A stretch of DNA of 64,000 nucleotides from Lunularia cruciata. Taxonomy: Eukaryota > Streptophyta > Marchantiopsida > Lunulariales > Lunulariaceae. The DNA is taken from positions 1,302,001 to 1,366,000 of the forward strand of contig OX419763.1 in the NCBI GenBank assembly GCA_948567375.1. Reading direction: 5' to 3'. The position numbers and the translations under genes are program-made. This document shows, piece by piece, positions 12,046 through 21,819 of this stretch (within the stretch, counting starts at the first letter, position 1; every line of letters begins with the position of its first letter). The notes beneath the pieces are model-generated. The model searched no databases. It saw only the letters and a list, made by a program, of their open reading frames with translations, and was not told the DNA's origin.

Positions 12046-12056
12046 AGGAGGGAGTA
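12044..12056 (+). promoter_or_regulatory. Polypurine tract, element C
   Basis: GAAGGAGGGAGTA abuts the 3' LTR start TGTGGTACCCACA. It overlaps the pol stop codon. It is the expected plus-strand primer site. Confidence 0.88.
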
Positions 12057-12443
12057 TGTGGTACCCACATTTTTTGTTTTTCTTTGGTTTGTTAGCATTT
12101 AAAGAGGTGGTAGATGGTTAGAACCTAACAAGGGCTAACCTGGGAAGAAATGGAAGAAGCGTGGGGGTGAAGTAAAACCCGAAGTCGACCTCAGGTCAAG
12201 ACGTGAAGTAAGAACCCAAAGATATGAAGACAAAAGAAGAAGATGGAGAGACTTCATATTGGGCGGCGTGAGCAGATCCAAAGAACCTGTAACAAACATC
12301 TTTGGAGTCGGCGCAATCAAGAAAGTATGCGGGAAGAAAGTAATGACCTCGGGATCAAGAACTTCTTGATAGTGATAGGCAACTTCACCAAATCAGAAAT
12401 TTGAGAGGAGGAGCAACTGAAGAGTGACTGATTGGCGCAAGAC

Positions 12444-12449
12444 TATAAA
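12444..12449 (+). promoter_or_regulatory. First TATA box, upstream of the LTR-encoded frame (subfamily II)
   Basis: ACTATAAAA lies 34 bases before the ATG at 12478. The same arrangement recurs in minus-strand subfamily II copies (47939-47944 with ATG 47911; 51161-51166 with ATG 51132) and in subfamily I. Confidence 0.6.
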
Positions 12450-12477
12450 ATTACAAGTTGCACAAGGAGGAAGAGCA

Positions 12478-14298
12478 ATGTCCATTCACTACCCGGTGCC
12501 TATTCAGAGTCAACCCAAAGTGATGCAAATTGCAAATCCGCAAGAAGAGGAGTGGACTAGGACTTTGGGGATGATCTTCCACAAGAGGAAAGTGAGGAAG
12601 CTCATGATGACTCCAAAAGTGTGTAAGCAGAATGTGGTGAGAGGGCTTGCAATTTGTAGATTAGAAGTAAAAGCACGGATCAAAGTCTTGATGAGACTTT
12701 GTATCACATTCTTGGCTTGAAACTGGAACTTCAGTTTTCCAAGTTTCATGGTAGAAATTGCAGCAAGCAATTGTAAAGATGGCCTGAAACATGAGGGGAA
12801 GAGAGGGAATCCCGCTCGATGGACGGAGGCAGATTGGAGAGTAGTGTTGGGAAGAGAAGCAGGAGAGGTAGTAAGTACCACCTTCTATAGGAAATGTGAT
12901 GCTTCAGAAGAGACTGCCAAAGTAAGGAAGTCGTTCAATCAACCCTGCACTAAGAATGGGTATAAGGTGGATAGTTATAAAGACCCTGAGCGGAGAGGAA
13001 TAGTAAGCGCAATGATGGTCATGTTCAAACCAGAGCAAACCTCCTATGTTACTATGTAACAGGTGGTGTTCTTTCACCAAATGTTTGCGGGAGAGGCAAT
13101 AGATTGGGCAAAATGTCTGCATCAGAGAGTGTGGCAGATGATTATAAGATGGAGAATGGATATACCACCACATTACTTTGTGCCATTTGCAGCGCACTTT
13201 TATTTTGGGTTGAACTTGCTGACTTTGGAAGAACAAAGTCAAATGCATTCGCGCTTTCATCCAAATTTACGCAAGGAGGCCGATGTAGATGAGCGATATT
13301 ATATGGAGAGAGTGCCAAAGGGAGATGCATACTACAAGGAGAGTGGGAAGGAGAAGATCGTAGCAATTGACCTTCGAAGGGCGCAAAAGAGAGCCAAGCC
13401 TAAGAGTTGTGTTGCGATAGTATAACCCTAGAAAGTTCCAAAGCTTAACCCAATGGCGGTTGTAGTGAAGACAAGGGAAGCCAAAGTAGAGTTGATACAC
13501 TCCAAAGCAATTGCTGTGGTAATGGAGCAAGAGTTGGAGAGCCTCAAGAAGAAGGCAGCAAAGAAAGATCAAGCCTGGCAATGAGAGTTAATGGAGCATA
13601 GTAGAGAAGAAGATTGGTTGTGGGGGTTGATGCGAGTAGCAAAGGAGGAACTCTTTGTGAATCGGAGGGAGAAGGAGGCATGAAAGGCTAAATTTGAAGA
13701 TGAGCTCCAGATGTATCGTAGTGAATTGGAAGAAGAGAGGAAGAAGGAGAAGCTTACGGTTGTGGAAGAAACTAATGAGGTAGAAGGTGTCATCAATGAA
13801 ATCAAGGCCATGCTGAGCACAAAAGTTGATTGTAAACTTGAAGAGGTGAGGTTGCATGAGTTGAAGTTACTAGTGCAGGAGACGCGCAAGAGGAAGGCAA
13901 AGGATACGGAGTTGAATAATCTCTTAATTTGTTTGTGAGATGGTGTAGATAGGAAGATGTTAGAGGTGGGAGACAATGTGTGCCTCAGAGTAGATCTTAT
14001 TAGGACGGAGTTAGCTAAACTTTGTAGTGAGGTAGAAGAAGTACAAAGACCTGAAGTTTTAGAAGTAGGAGCGCAAGTGTCTTTGGACTTGTTATTTGAC
14101 ACTTTAGAGATGAGTGGGTCGGGAGATATGGAGTTAGATAGATTACATGCTAGTATAATTGTAGATCAAAGATAAGAAGAAGTAGAATTGGTAGTAGAAT
14201 TAGGAGTTGTGAAATGCGAGAATAGAATAGTAGTGAGTGAAGTTACTTTGGGATCGGGTTTGAAAGCCGATGGTAAGGTTGACATCGGATCGGATTAG
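12478..14298 (+). pseudogene. LTR-encoded coiled-coil protein, subfamily II (607 codons, nonsense only)
   Basis: From ATG 12478 (MSIHYPVPIQSQ) to TAG 14296-14298 the reading stays in one frame, broken only by nonsense codons (for example at 12718, 13057 and 13423) and by no frameshift. The N-terminal half holds the globular domain: GKRGNPARWTEADWRVVLGR, then AIDWAKCLHQRVWQMI and PPHYFVPFAAHFYFGLNLL (about residues 195-250). The second half is coiled coil rich in Glu/Lys/Leu with LHELKLLVQETRKRKAKD. It ends DIGSD like subfamily I. It lacks most of the long acidic linker of subfamily I. The preserved frame despite high divergence suggests past selection on the protein. The function is unknown; no enzyme motif or membrane segment is visible. 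Confidence 0.82.
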
Positions 14299-14414
14299 TA
14301 ACAGTTTTGAGATAGAAAGAGGCAGATATGAAGAGGTGCATTGTCATTTCGGATCTGCAGGTTAGAAGAGTTGTTAGGAAATGGTATAGTTGTTATAACT
14401 ATCATTTGCTTCAC

Positions 14415-14421
14415 TATTTAA
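14415..14421 (+). promoter_or_regulatory. Second (genomic-RNA) TATA box, 3' LTR of C
   Basis: TATTTAA after the LTR frame, 674 bases before the LTR end. Confidence 0.6.
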
Positions 14422-15094
14422 AGATGGCATTCATAGTCTTATGTTGTTTAGTGCTCATTATTTCTGAGAATAGATAAAGCAAGTGCTGTGAAGTAGTGCT
14501 CGTCGCTTGAGCTTGATTCTGAGTATCAACTATGTGTTTGTGTTTGTGAGTGTGTGGAGAAATTCAAAGTGCAAGTTAGTGTGCTTGTTGGATGTTGGAT
14601 TCTGCAGCCTTGATCTTTACTCTATGTGTTTGATCTTGAGTGAAGTGCAATCAAAGCAATGGCTTGACAGATCTGAAAGGAATTGTAGTGATGGTAGTAT
14701 TCTGCATTTGGGAGTGCAGCATGAAGTTGATGTGAAGCAATTTTGGTCAAGGAAGTTGGCCCTTCGGTGGAGGGGTAGAACACAATTCTGAGGCAAAGTT
14801 GTTTTGCAATGAAGTGCTATTTTTGGGAGAGCCTGAATCATCACAATCAAGATTGTTTGGAAAGATTTGATGGAGTTGTGATTAAGGAGTGTTAATTGTG
14901 ACAAGACTGCAAATCAGTGCTTGTTACTCTCTTTTGGGTGTGGTTTCTACTGAGAGATCAAAGATGCAACCAAGAAGAACTGGAATTGTTACTCTACTTC
15001 ATATTTGGAAATGTCTTACTAGTATTTATATCTCTACGGGAACGAACTTTACTTACCTGATTACCGCAAAAGTGATATTTTCCGGGTTGTCACA

Positions 15095-15769
15095 CCTACC
15101 ACACTAGATTGCTTTGGGACTCAGTTCAAGAGAGCCATGAAGAGCCTAGAGTAGTCTCTGAACTTCTCTTTCTTCCCTCTATCTAAATCATTAAGTGCCA
15201 CAAAGACACTCGTATTGTGATCAACTTCTCGGAATTGTTCTAGGAAGTGATTTCACAAGTCTGCCTAATTGGCTAGTGTGAACCTCTTTTGGGTTACATA
15301 GGTATACCAGCTTTGGGCTTTCTTTCAGAGCAAACAAGGAAAAATTCACAAATGATCCGGAGAGTCATGTTCCTTGTTGGCAAAGGAAATGACTTCAAAT
15401 TCTTTGATAAATTTATTAGGATCTTTGTCTTGTCCTATCCCCTTATACTTTTGATAGGTGTATCGGGTGACAAGTAATAAAGTCATTGTTCAACTTGGTG
15501 GAATCGGCTGTGGTAAGGTTGAAATTGATGGACCCAAGGAAATGGCTGGTATTGATGTTGTATTGATAGCCCAAGGGTTCTAATTAGTCAAGTTTAAAAT
15601 GGGGTCTTTGTCAACAGATTCTTCTTCTCTAATGGTGTTTACTTCAACTGGAAACTGAGTAAGAGGTTCAACACTTTGAGAGTGTTTGTGAAAATTCTCT
15701 CGAGCCAATCAAGGAATTGTTCATAAGAGATATTGGCACTCTTCTTCTGTTAAGGTTTGTGCTACCTTT
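15095..15769 (-). pseudogene. gag: gag fragment B' (middle to N-terminal part), split by LTR F
   Basis: Reading on the minus strand, this matches gag of the other copies: the segment after NFV.EKTA, the linker with the DPTLNLTNWN-type motif, the retrotransposon-gag domain and the region before PKQLGVVGY. It is contiguous with 19554-19611 once solo LTR F is removed (target CCTTT at 15765-15769 and 19554-19558). The left end is cut by the insertion of element C. It contains several stops and frameshifts. Confidence 0.85.
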
Positions 15770-16440
15770 TGTGACAACCCGGCAAATATCACTTTTGCGG
15801 TAATCGGGTAAGTAAAGTTCGTTCCCGCAGAGATACGAGTCAGAAATGTCCAAATACAAAGCAAAGTAACAATTTCAGTTCTTCTTGAGTTCTTCTTTAG
15901 TCTCTCAGGTAGAAACCACACCCAGAAGAGAGTAACAAGCACTGACTCGCAGTCTTGTCACAAATTCACACTCCAAAATCACAACTCCATCAATTATTTC
16001 CAAACAATCTTGATTTGTGATGATTCAGGCTCTCCCAAAAACGGCACTTCACTGCAAAACAACTTTGCCTCAGAATTGTGTTCCACCCTTCCACTGAAGG
16101 CACAACTTCCTCGATCGAAATTGCTTCACATCAACTTCGCACTGCACTCACAAATGCAGAATACTACCAACACTACAATTCCTCTCAGATCTGTCAAGGC
16201 ATTGCTTTGATTGCACTTCACTCAGGATCAAACACACAGAATGAAGATCAAGGCTGTGGAATCCAACATCCAACAAGCACTCTGACTTGCACTTCAAATT
16301 TCTCCAAACATTCACAAACACAATTGCAAAGTTGATACTCGGAATCAAGCTTAAGCGACGAGCACTGCTTCATAGCACTTCGCTTTATCTATTCTCAAAA
16401 ATAATGAGCACTGAACAACAAGTTCCTGCGAATGCCACTC

Positions 16441-16447
16441 TTAAATA
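16441..16447 (-). promoter_or_regulatory. Second (genomic-RNA) TATA box, LTR F
   Basis: TATTTAA on the minus strand, downstream of the LTR frame and 671 bases before the LTR end at 15770. Confidence 0.6.
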
Positions 16448-16563
16448 GTGAAGCAATCGACAGTTCTAACAACTATACCGTTCTACAACAACTGTTCTAA
16501 CCTGCAGATCCAAAATGACAATGCACCTCTTCATATCTGCCCCTTCAAATCTCAAATCGGTTA

Positions 16564-19137
16564 CTAATCCGATCCGATGTCTACTTCTTCCTCGGCTTTC
16601 AAACCCGAACCCGAAGTAATCTTACTTCCTACTGCATTTTCCTTGGGTTTCATATCTTCTACTTCTTCTACCAGATTTAACAATTCTCTTTCCTGATCTG
16701 AAATTGTACTAATAGGTAATCTATCTTACTCTCCATCTTTCTACCCACTCTTCTCTACTATTCCTGAGACCAACTCCGAAGACATTTGGATCCCGATGTT
16801 ATCTATGTCGGGTTTTGCTTTAACATCCTGCCGAAGCTTTTCTAACTCTATTCTTACTAAGTCTAATCTAATGGCAATATTGTCTTCTACTTCTAAGATC
16901 TTCCTATCTACACGAGTTCTCAACTTAATCAACAAAGCATTTAGATCTGTATCTTTCGCTTGCCTCCGCCTCGTCTCCTGCACTAACAACTTCAACTCGT
17001 GCAGACGTGTTTCTTCAATTCGAACGCTGGCCTCTGTACTTAGCATCGCATTTACTCTGAGGACTATTTCCTGCAATGGCTCTAATCTTGTCTTCCTTTC
17101 TCGTTCCCGATCTGCAAGCCATTCCTCTCTGTACATCGCCAACTCCTCTTCGAATTCGGCCTTCACCGCGTCCTTCTCTTTCTCCTTCTGTGCAACCTTT
17201 TCTTCCTGATTACGAAGTAAGTCTCGTAATCTCTCTTCTTCTCCATATCTCGCAGCCAACTCTTGCTGCCAGAGTTGCTTCTTCTCCTCCATACTCTCCA
17301 TCACTCGATCGAGCTCTTGATCCTTCGATGCTACTCTCGCCATAGCATGGATGAGCTCTACTCTTGAATCAGCAAACTGCTGCTTCAAGATTTCATGCTC
17401 CGCTACCTGTCTCTCCCTTGCGATGTCACTCTTCCTCGCAAGATCCTCTCGATAGCTCAATTCTCTCCTCAGGTCTTCGATTACCTGACTTCTCTCCATT
17501 GCCTCCAATTGCAGTACTTCTCTCTCCTTCTCACCTCGGGTCATACTCTTCTTCAACTCCGAGTTTTCTTCTTCTAATCTTGCCAACACCTGCAATACAG
17601 TTTTTACCTCCGGACATGTGGACTGCATCTCCTTCTTCTTATGTTCTAACTTTACCAACAACGGACACACCACTTCCCGCAGGTACCCCACTCCATCACT
17701 CGGGATCACTTCTTCTTGTGCGGCTACTTTTCTTTGTACTTCGTGTTCATCCGATACTTGCCTTCTTCTCTACAGTCTTCGTATCGGAATTGATGCTTCA
17801 TTGCCCGAGCTTCCTTCTACTTCTTCTGTCACTCTACTCGGTCTCGCTTCCCCCTTCGCCTTACATCTCGAGCGAATTCCTCGCTGTACTGCGATCTTCT
17901 TCTCCTTGAGCACCGGTACTTCGTCTTCCAGCGCTGCATTGTCTTTGGCTTTTACCTCAGCTTGAATTTCTTCTTCGTATTCTTCAGGCGTTGGTGCCGA
18001 GGTCATTTCTCCACCGACTTCACTATCACTGCTTGTATCTCCACTCTGCAGTGTCAGCTCAGGTTCCTCCTCACGTTCCGAGTCCTCCGTCTTGAGCTCG
18101 GCTTCGCCTTCTAAGTCTTCATCTTCCGACTCGATCACCACCATTCCTCGCCTCGGGTTATTTCTCTGCACCTTCCGAGGTTTCTTGTTTTCTTCGGCGT
18201 CTGCTTGCCGAGTTCTCTTCTTCGTCGGGGTACTTTCAATGACCTCTACGTTCTTCCCCGTCTTCAAGTAGTAATCGTCTGCGCTCCGGATTTGAAGAAT
18301 GTATTGCTGCTCCTCCACATCGACTTCCTTTCGCACATCCGGATGAAAGTGCGACACCATCCAATTCCGCTCCGCCGAGTTCAGCAAATTGAGCCTGGGA
18401 TAGAAATGCGCTGCAAATGGCACAATATAATGTGGGGGGGACCTATCCCGCAGATTCCACACCATCTGCCTCGTTCTCCCGTAAAAACACCGTGCCCAAT
18501 TAATTGGTTCTCCTACAAACAATTTGTGAAAGAACACCGCTTGGTGTTTCATCACATAGGTAGTTCTCTCCGGCTTCAGGATTGCCATCAAAGCACTCAC
18601 AATTCCTCTCTTGACAGGGTCTTTGTAACTTTCTACCTTGTACCCATTCTTTGTTCTCTTCGACAAGAAGGCATCTCTCACCTCCTGAGTTTCTTGGGCT
18701 ATCTCCCCTTTCCCCAAGAATGTGGCCCCCTGCTCCGAGCCTGCCTCCTTCCCGAGTACGAGTCTCCAATCCGACTCTGTCCAGCGAGCCGGATTTCCTC
18801 TCTTCCCTTTGTCCTCGGGACCATCGAGACATTTACTCTCGATGATTTCTGTCATGAATCCTGGAAAGCTTATGTTCCAATTCCATGCCAGAAAGGTGAT
18901 CCGAAGTCGGCTCAAGACTTTGATCCTCGCTACTACATCTAATCTCCGAATTGCATGATTTCTCACTGCAAATTCGGAGTTCTTCTTCTCTCCTCCCATC
19001 TCTTCTGCTTTCTTTCGGTCTCTTGATTTCTCTCTCTTGACTTCCCCCTTGTGCACTAACACAAGTCCAACTCTATTTCCCTTTCCACGATCACCTGCAA
19101 GACGACTCCTCAGCGGCGAAGGAAAATTGCTTGACAT
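16564..19137 (-). pseudogene. LTR-encoded coiled-coil protein, subfamily I, best copy (858 codons, three nonsense)
   Basis: From ATG 19137 (MSSNFPSPLRSRLAGDRG) to TAG 16566-16564 the frame is continuous with three internal nonsense codons (17772-17770, 16743-16741, 16728-16726); the first is CTGCAG changed to CTGTAG. Upstream ATG 19191 is in frame but lies before the TATA box, so 19137 is preferred. Residues about 50-290 form a globular domain: WTESDWRLVLGKEAGSEQGA, EPINWARCFYGRTRQMVW (near 207) and PPHYIVPFAAHFY (near 233). Residues 290-460 are an acidic/basic linker (TLQSGDTSSDSEVGGE). Residues 480-770 are heptad-rich coiled coil including LHELKLLVQETRRRQAKD. The tail ends DIGSD. There is no signal peptide, membrane segment or catalytic motif that I recognise. 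A DNA- or Gag-binding accessory role is only a guess. Confidence 0.85.
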
Positions 19138-19158
19138 TTCGTCGTTGCAGTCTCGATT

Positions 19159-19164
19159 TTTATA
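19159..19164 (-). promoter_or_regulatory. First TATA box, upstream of the LTR-encoded frame (LTR F)
   Basis: On the minus strand, CTCTATAAAAATCG with TATAAA starting 27 bases before the ATG at 19137. The same block CTCTATAAAAATTG occurs in the LTRs of A and H. Confidence 0.65.
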
Positions 19165-19553
19165 GAGTTGCACTTCTTCGTCTTCCGTCACTTCGAGTTT
19201 CTACCGAGAAATCACACCTCCTGCATGCACCCGTTACTGTCGCCTCACCTTCACGCGTATGAGCCACCAATTTTGAAACCACCCCTTCTTGAGTTTCTCG
19301 CCCCGACGAAAGGTTGTTAGACTGTCTTTGAGTTGGGTTGAGCTCCCCTTCCCGATCCGAAGACAATTTACTTCGTATCGTTTGCTGACACGGCATTTCA
19401 GAGTACTTCGCCTTATGACCCGAGGCCACTTTACTTTGGGTTTCACCCCGAAGACAGTTTTTGTCGTCTTCTTCGACCAACCAGGCGCAATCCGACCTCT
19501 CTATACACTTCTTCGGCTTTATTTAAAAAAAAACAAAAAATGTGGGCACCACA

Positions 19554-19611
19554 CCTTTTCAGAAATGAATTTCTTTATAAACTCAACTTCCTTTATAGCT
19601 TTAATGGAAGT
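19554..19611 (-). pseudogene. gag: gag fragment B', N-terminal side of LTR F
   Basis: The minus strand reads the KAIKEVEFIKKFISEK-type segment of gag, contiguous with 15769 downward. At about 19611/19612 it abuts protease sequence of element B in the same orientation, with shared letters around the switch, so this is a recombination or deletion junction. Confidence 0.75.
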
Positions 19612-20080
19612 CTTCTAATAAAGTTTTGTCCCAAGGTGGGGAACCTTCTTCCCACTCATTGTCACTAGCTTTTGGTCATCAGACAAGATGTCCTTAAAGC
19701 ACAACTTCTTTTGGTGCCAATTCACAAAAACTTGGACACTATATGACCAGGGTCATCCGATCAACAATGATTTTTGCCAATTTTGGTCATTGGCCTCAAT
19801 ACAACATAATTCAATTTGAAGGGCACTCTTCCAATGATTTTTGTTATATTTGATAGGATACCCAAAGGCAGTCTCCTAGTTTGATCTGCAAATTTCAAAA
19901 CTCAAGGTGTTGGCTCAAATGTATGGTACCCTAACCTATTTGCAATGTCTTTGGTCATGAAATTAACATCAAAACTGGAATCAATGGGTATCGATGTCAT
20001 CATGCATCCGGCAATCTCCGCATCAACATTGGGAGATCCCAAGTCCTCCTACTCAATATGATAGATGGCGGGTAGGTTGT
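19612..20080 (-). pseudogene. pol: Protease region of element B (3' truncated)
   Basis: Minus-strand match to the retropepsin region: the PAIYHIE motif near 20065; IDSSFDVNFMTKD near 19975, keeping Asp-Ser of the active site but with Ser in place of Gly; then a DILSDDQKLVTM-type block near 19690. The RT module never follows; the sequence jumps to gag B' at 19611. Frames are broken. Confidence 0.78.
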
Positions 20081-21408
20081 TTTTGGACATTGCCCTTACT
20101 TTCTTGATGGCCAAACTAAGCTATTTCTTGTACAACTTATTGTCCTCCCATAGTTGCTTGAATGTCACGTTTGCACTCGTGGATGCCAAATCCGTCACAA
20201 TATCATATTGCAGTACTCTTCCCAACTTCACCTTCTTCAACTTCTTTTTCATATTCAAAGACTCACCTTGTTTGAGTTGGGCCTTGGGTCACTTCAATAT
20301 CATGATAGGAGTACTAGTAGTCTTGACCCAAGGTTCTTTAGGTTTGCTCACCTCAACTTGTATCAAGTCCTTGACTTTGGATCTGATGTCTGCCGGAAAG
20401 ACTAGAGGCTTTGTCTTTGTATCCTCTTCCAAACTCATCTCCCAAGTCCTTTGTACTACTTCTAGGACTTCTTTTGCAAAGCTTTAGCTTTGGCTTTTGT
20501 AAGAATCTTCTCCTCGTTTGCAATAAGAATTGCTTTTGGGTGCAACCTCTTTGCCTCTCATGAAGATGAAGTAGTACTCAGTTCCTCAGGGTCACACTTC
20601 TTCTTGCCCATGCGTGTCTCAACTTTCAATGTCCGGCCATTCTCCTTCTAGAGCCGGACTCCCTTCTTAAGGTCTCTCTCTTCCTCAAGTGTTAAACAAT
20701 TTACAGCAGTGTCTCCTTTTGACTACATTGCTGCATGCTCAGCTTGGATCTATACATATTTTACATGCGGTTTTGGGTTGGGTGGATGACGACATGATTT
20801 GCCCGTATGACCAGATTCTTTACAATTCCTACATAGGAAGACATACCCAATTTGCCATCTTGGCTTTGGACAGTTTGGAGACCAATGCCCCATCAAGCCA
20901 CAATTGTAACATGCCATGGTGCAACATTTTGGGGCTGATTTTGGCTGCCCATTGGTGGTCTTCATGGACACGCATTGGGGTTATACTCCCTTGTTCCATA
21001 CCTCAAACCTTGGTACAATATGCTTGTTGGAGGTTGTACCTCTTGAGTTTGGTTCACCACCTCTTATTCCTCTTCGTGGTTCCATCTTGGAACCCAATCA
21101 ATCTGTTGCATTGGAAATGTATTACGAGTATTGCATTTTGTGTTTGCATGGCCTGACTTGCCACATGCTGTGCACCATACGTTTGATCTGCTGAATGAAG
21201 GAGGCTTTCTTTGGTCCTTCATCCCAATCATCTGGATCCGAAAACTCCACAAAACTTCAAACTCTTTTATAAGAGTATCCAGCTTATTGTCTGCCTTTTG
21301 TACATTGTTTGCTAGCGGTGTTAATAGTTTCTTTTCTCTATGTCTTTGTATTCTTCTTGGCTTTGACTCTTTGTTGGATTCCAAAGAAGAACTTGAAGAT
21401 GTGGAGGA
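20081..21408 (-). pseudogene. gag: gag C-terminal half of element B, with three intact zinc knuckles
   Basis: On the minus strand: a Ser-rich linker (SSTSSSSSLESNKESKPRR), knuckle 1 WCTACGKSGHANTKC (near 21160), knuckle 2 CYNCGLMGHWSPNC (near 20905) and knuckle 3 CRNCKESGHTGKSC (near 20845), all with the four metal ligands. The acidic/lysine-rich tail follows to IYHIE. The left part of this gag continues at 35302 because element A is inserted at 21409 (target GAGGA). Frameshifts are present between segments. Confidence 0.85.
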
Positions 21409-21792
21409 TGTGGTACCCACATTTTTTGTTTGTTTCAAAATTTGGAAGAAGAAGTGTATAGAGAAGTCAAATTGCGCCTGTATGGCCAAAGAAGGCAAAG
21501 AAAAGTGTCCTTGGGATGAAACCCGAGGTAACATGGCTTCGGGTCATAAGGCAAGGTACTCGGAATAGCCTTGTCAGCATACAACCCAAAGTAAGGAGTC
21601 TTTGTATAGGGGATGCTCAACCCGAGGCGAGGACAATGTAACAACTTTCCTTCGGGGTGAGATATTCAAGAAGGGACTGTTCAAAAATGGTGGTCATACG
21701 CATAAAGGACACTTGACGGTGACAAGAGCATGCAAGAGGTGTGATTACTTGGTAGAAATTTGAATTGAAGAAAGATGAAGAAGGCACGACTC

Positions 21793-21798
21793 TATAAA
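21793..21798 (+). promoter_or_regulatory. First TATA box, 5' LTR of A
   Basis: CTCTATAAAAATTG with TATAAA 27 bases before ATG 21820. Confidence 0.65.
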
Positions 21799-21819
21799 AA
21801 TTGGGCTAGAGACGAAGCA

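Larger units (their letters stand above)
1..15094 (+). mobile_element. Ty3/gypsy LTR retrotransposon, element C (5' end outside window)
   Basis: Plus-strand element with 5' LTR end, tRNA-Asp primer site, gag, protease, RT/RNase H/integrase, polypurine tract and 3' LTR in canonical order. Its pol is interrupted by solo LTR D at 3912-9268, and D by solo LTR E. The right LTR end at 15094 is followed by cctac (15095-15099), the presumed target duplication; its partner lies left of the window. It is inserted in a minus-strand gag fragment of the same family. The two LTR ends differ at many sites by eye, so this is an old copy. The 3' LTR belongs to coding subfamily II. Confidence 0.93.
12057..15094 (+). 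repeat. 3' LTR of element C (coding subfamily II)
   Basis: It starts TGTGGTACCCACA directly after the polypurine tract and ends CGGGTTGTCACA, giving 3038 bp. It contains in order a leader of about 390 bp, a TATA box (12444), the subfamily II frame (12478-14298), a second TATA box (14415) and the R/U5-like region that matches the 5' LTR end at 1-532. Confidence 0.93.
15770..19553 (-). mobile_element. Solo LTR F (subfamily I), minus strand
   Basis: Read on the minus strand it starts TGTGGTGCCCACA (19553) and ends GGGTTGTCACA (15770), 3784 bp. It is flanked by the exact duplication CCTTT (15765-15769, 19554-19558). The flanking gag is contiguous when it is removed. No internal retroelement sequence lies within, so it is a solo LTR. 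It is the best-preserved coding LTR in the window. Confidence 0.96.

Noticed and set aside
18205-18942. 245-codon plus-strand open frame
   Set aside because: Antisense to the globular domain of the frame in solo LTR F; no family motif of its own, and broken in the other copies.
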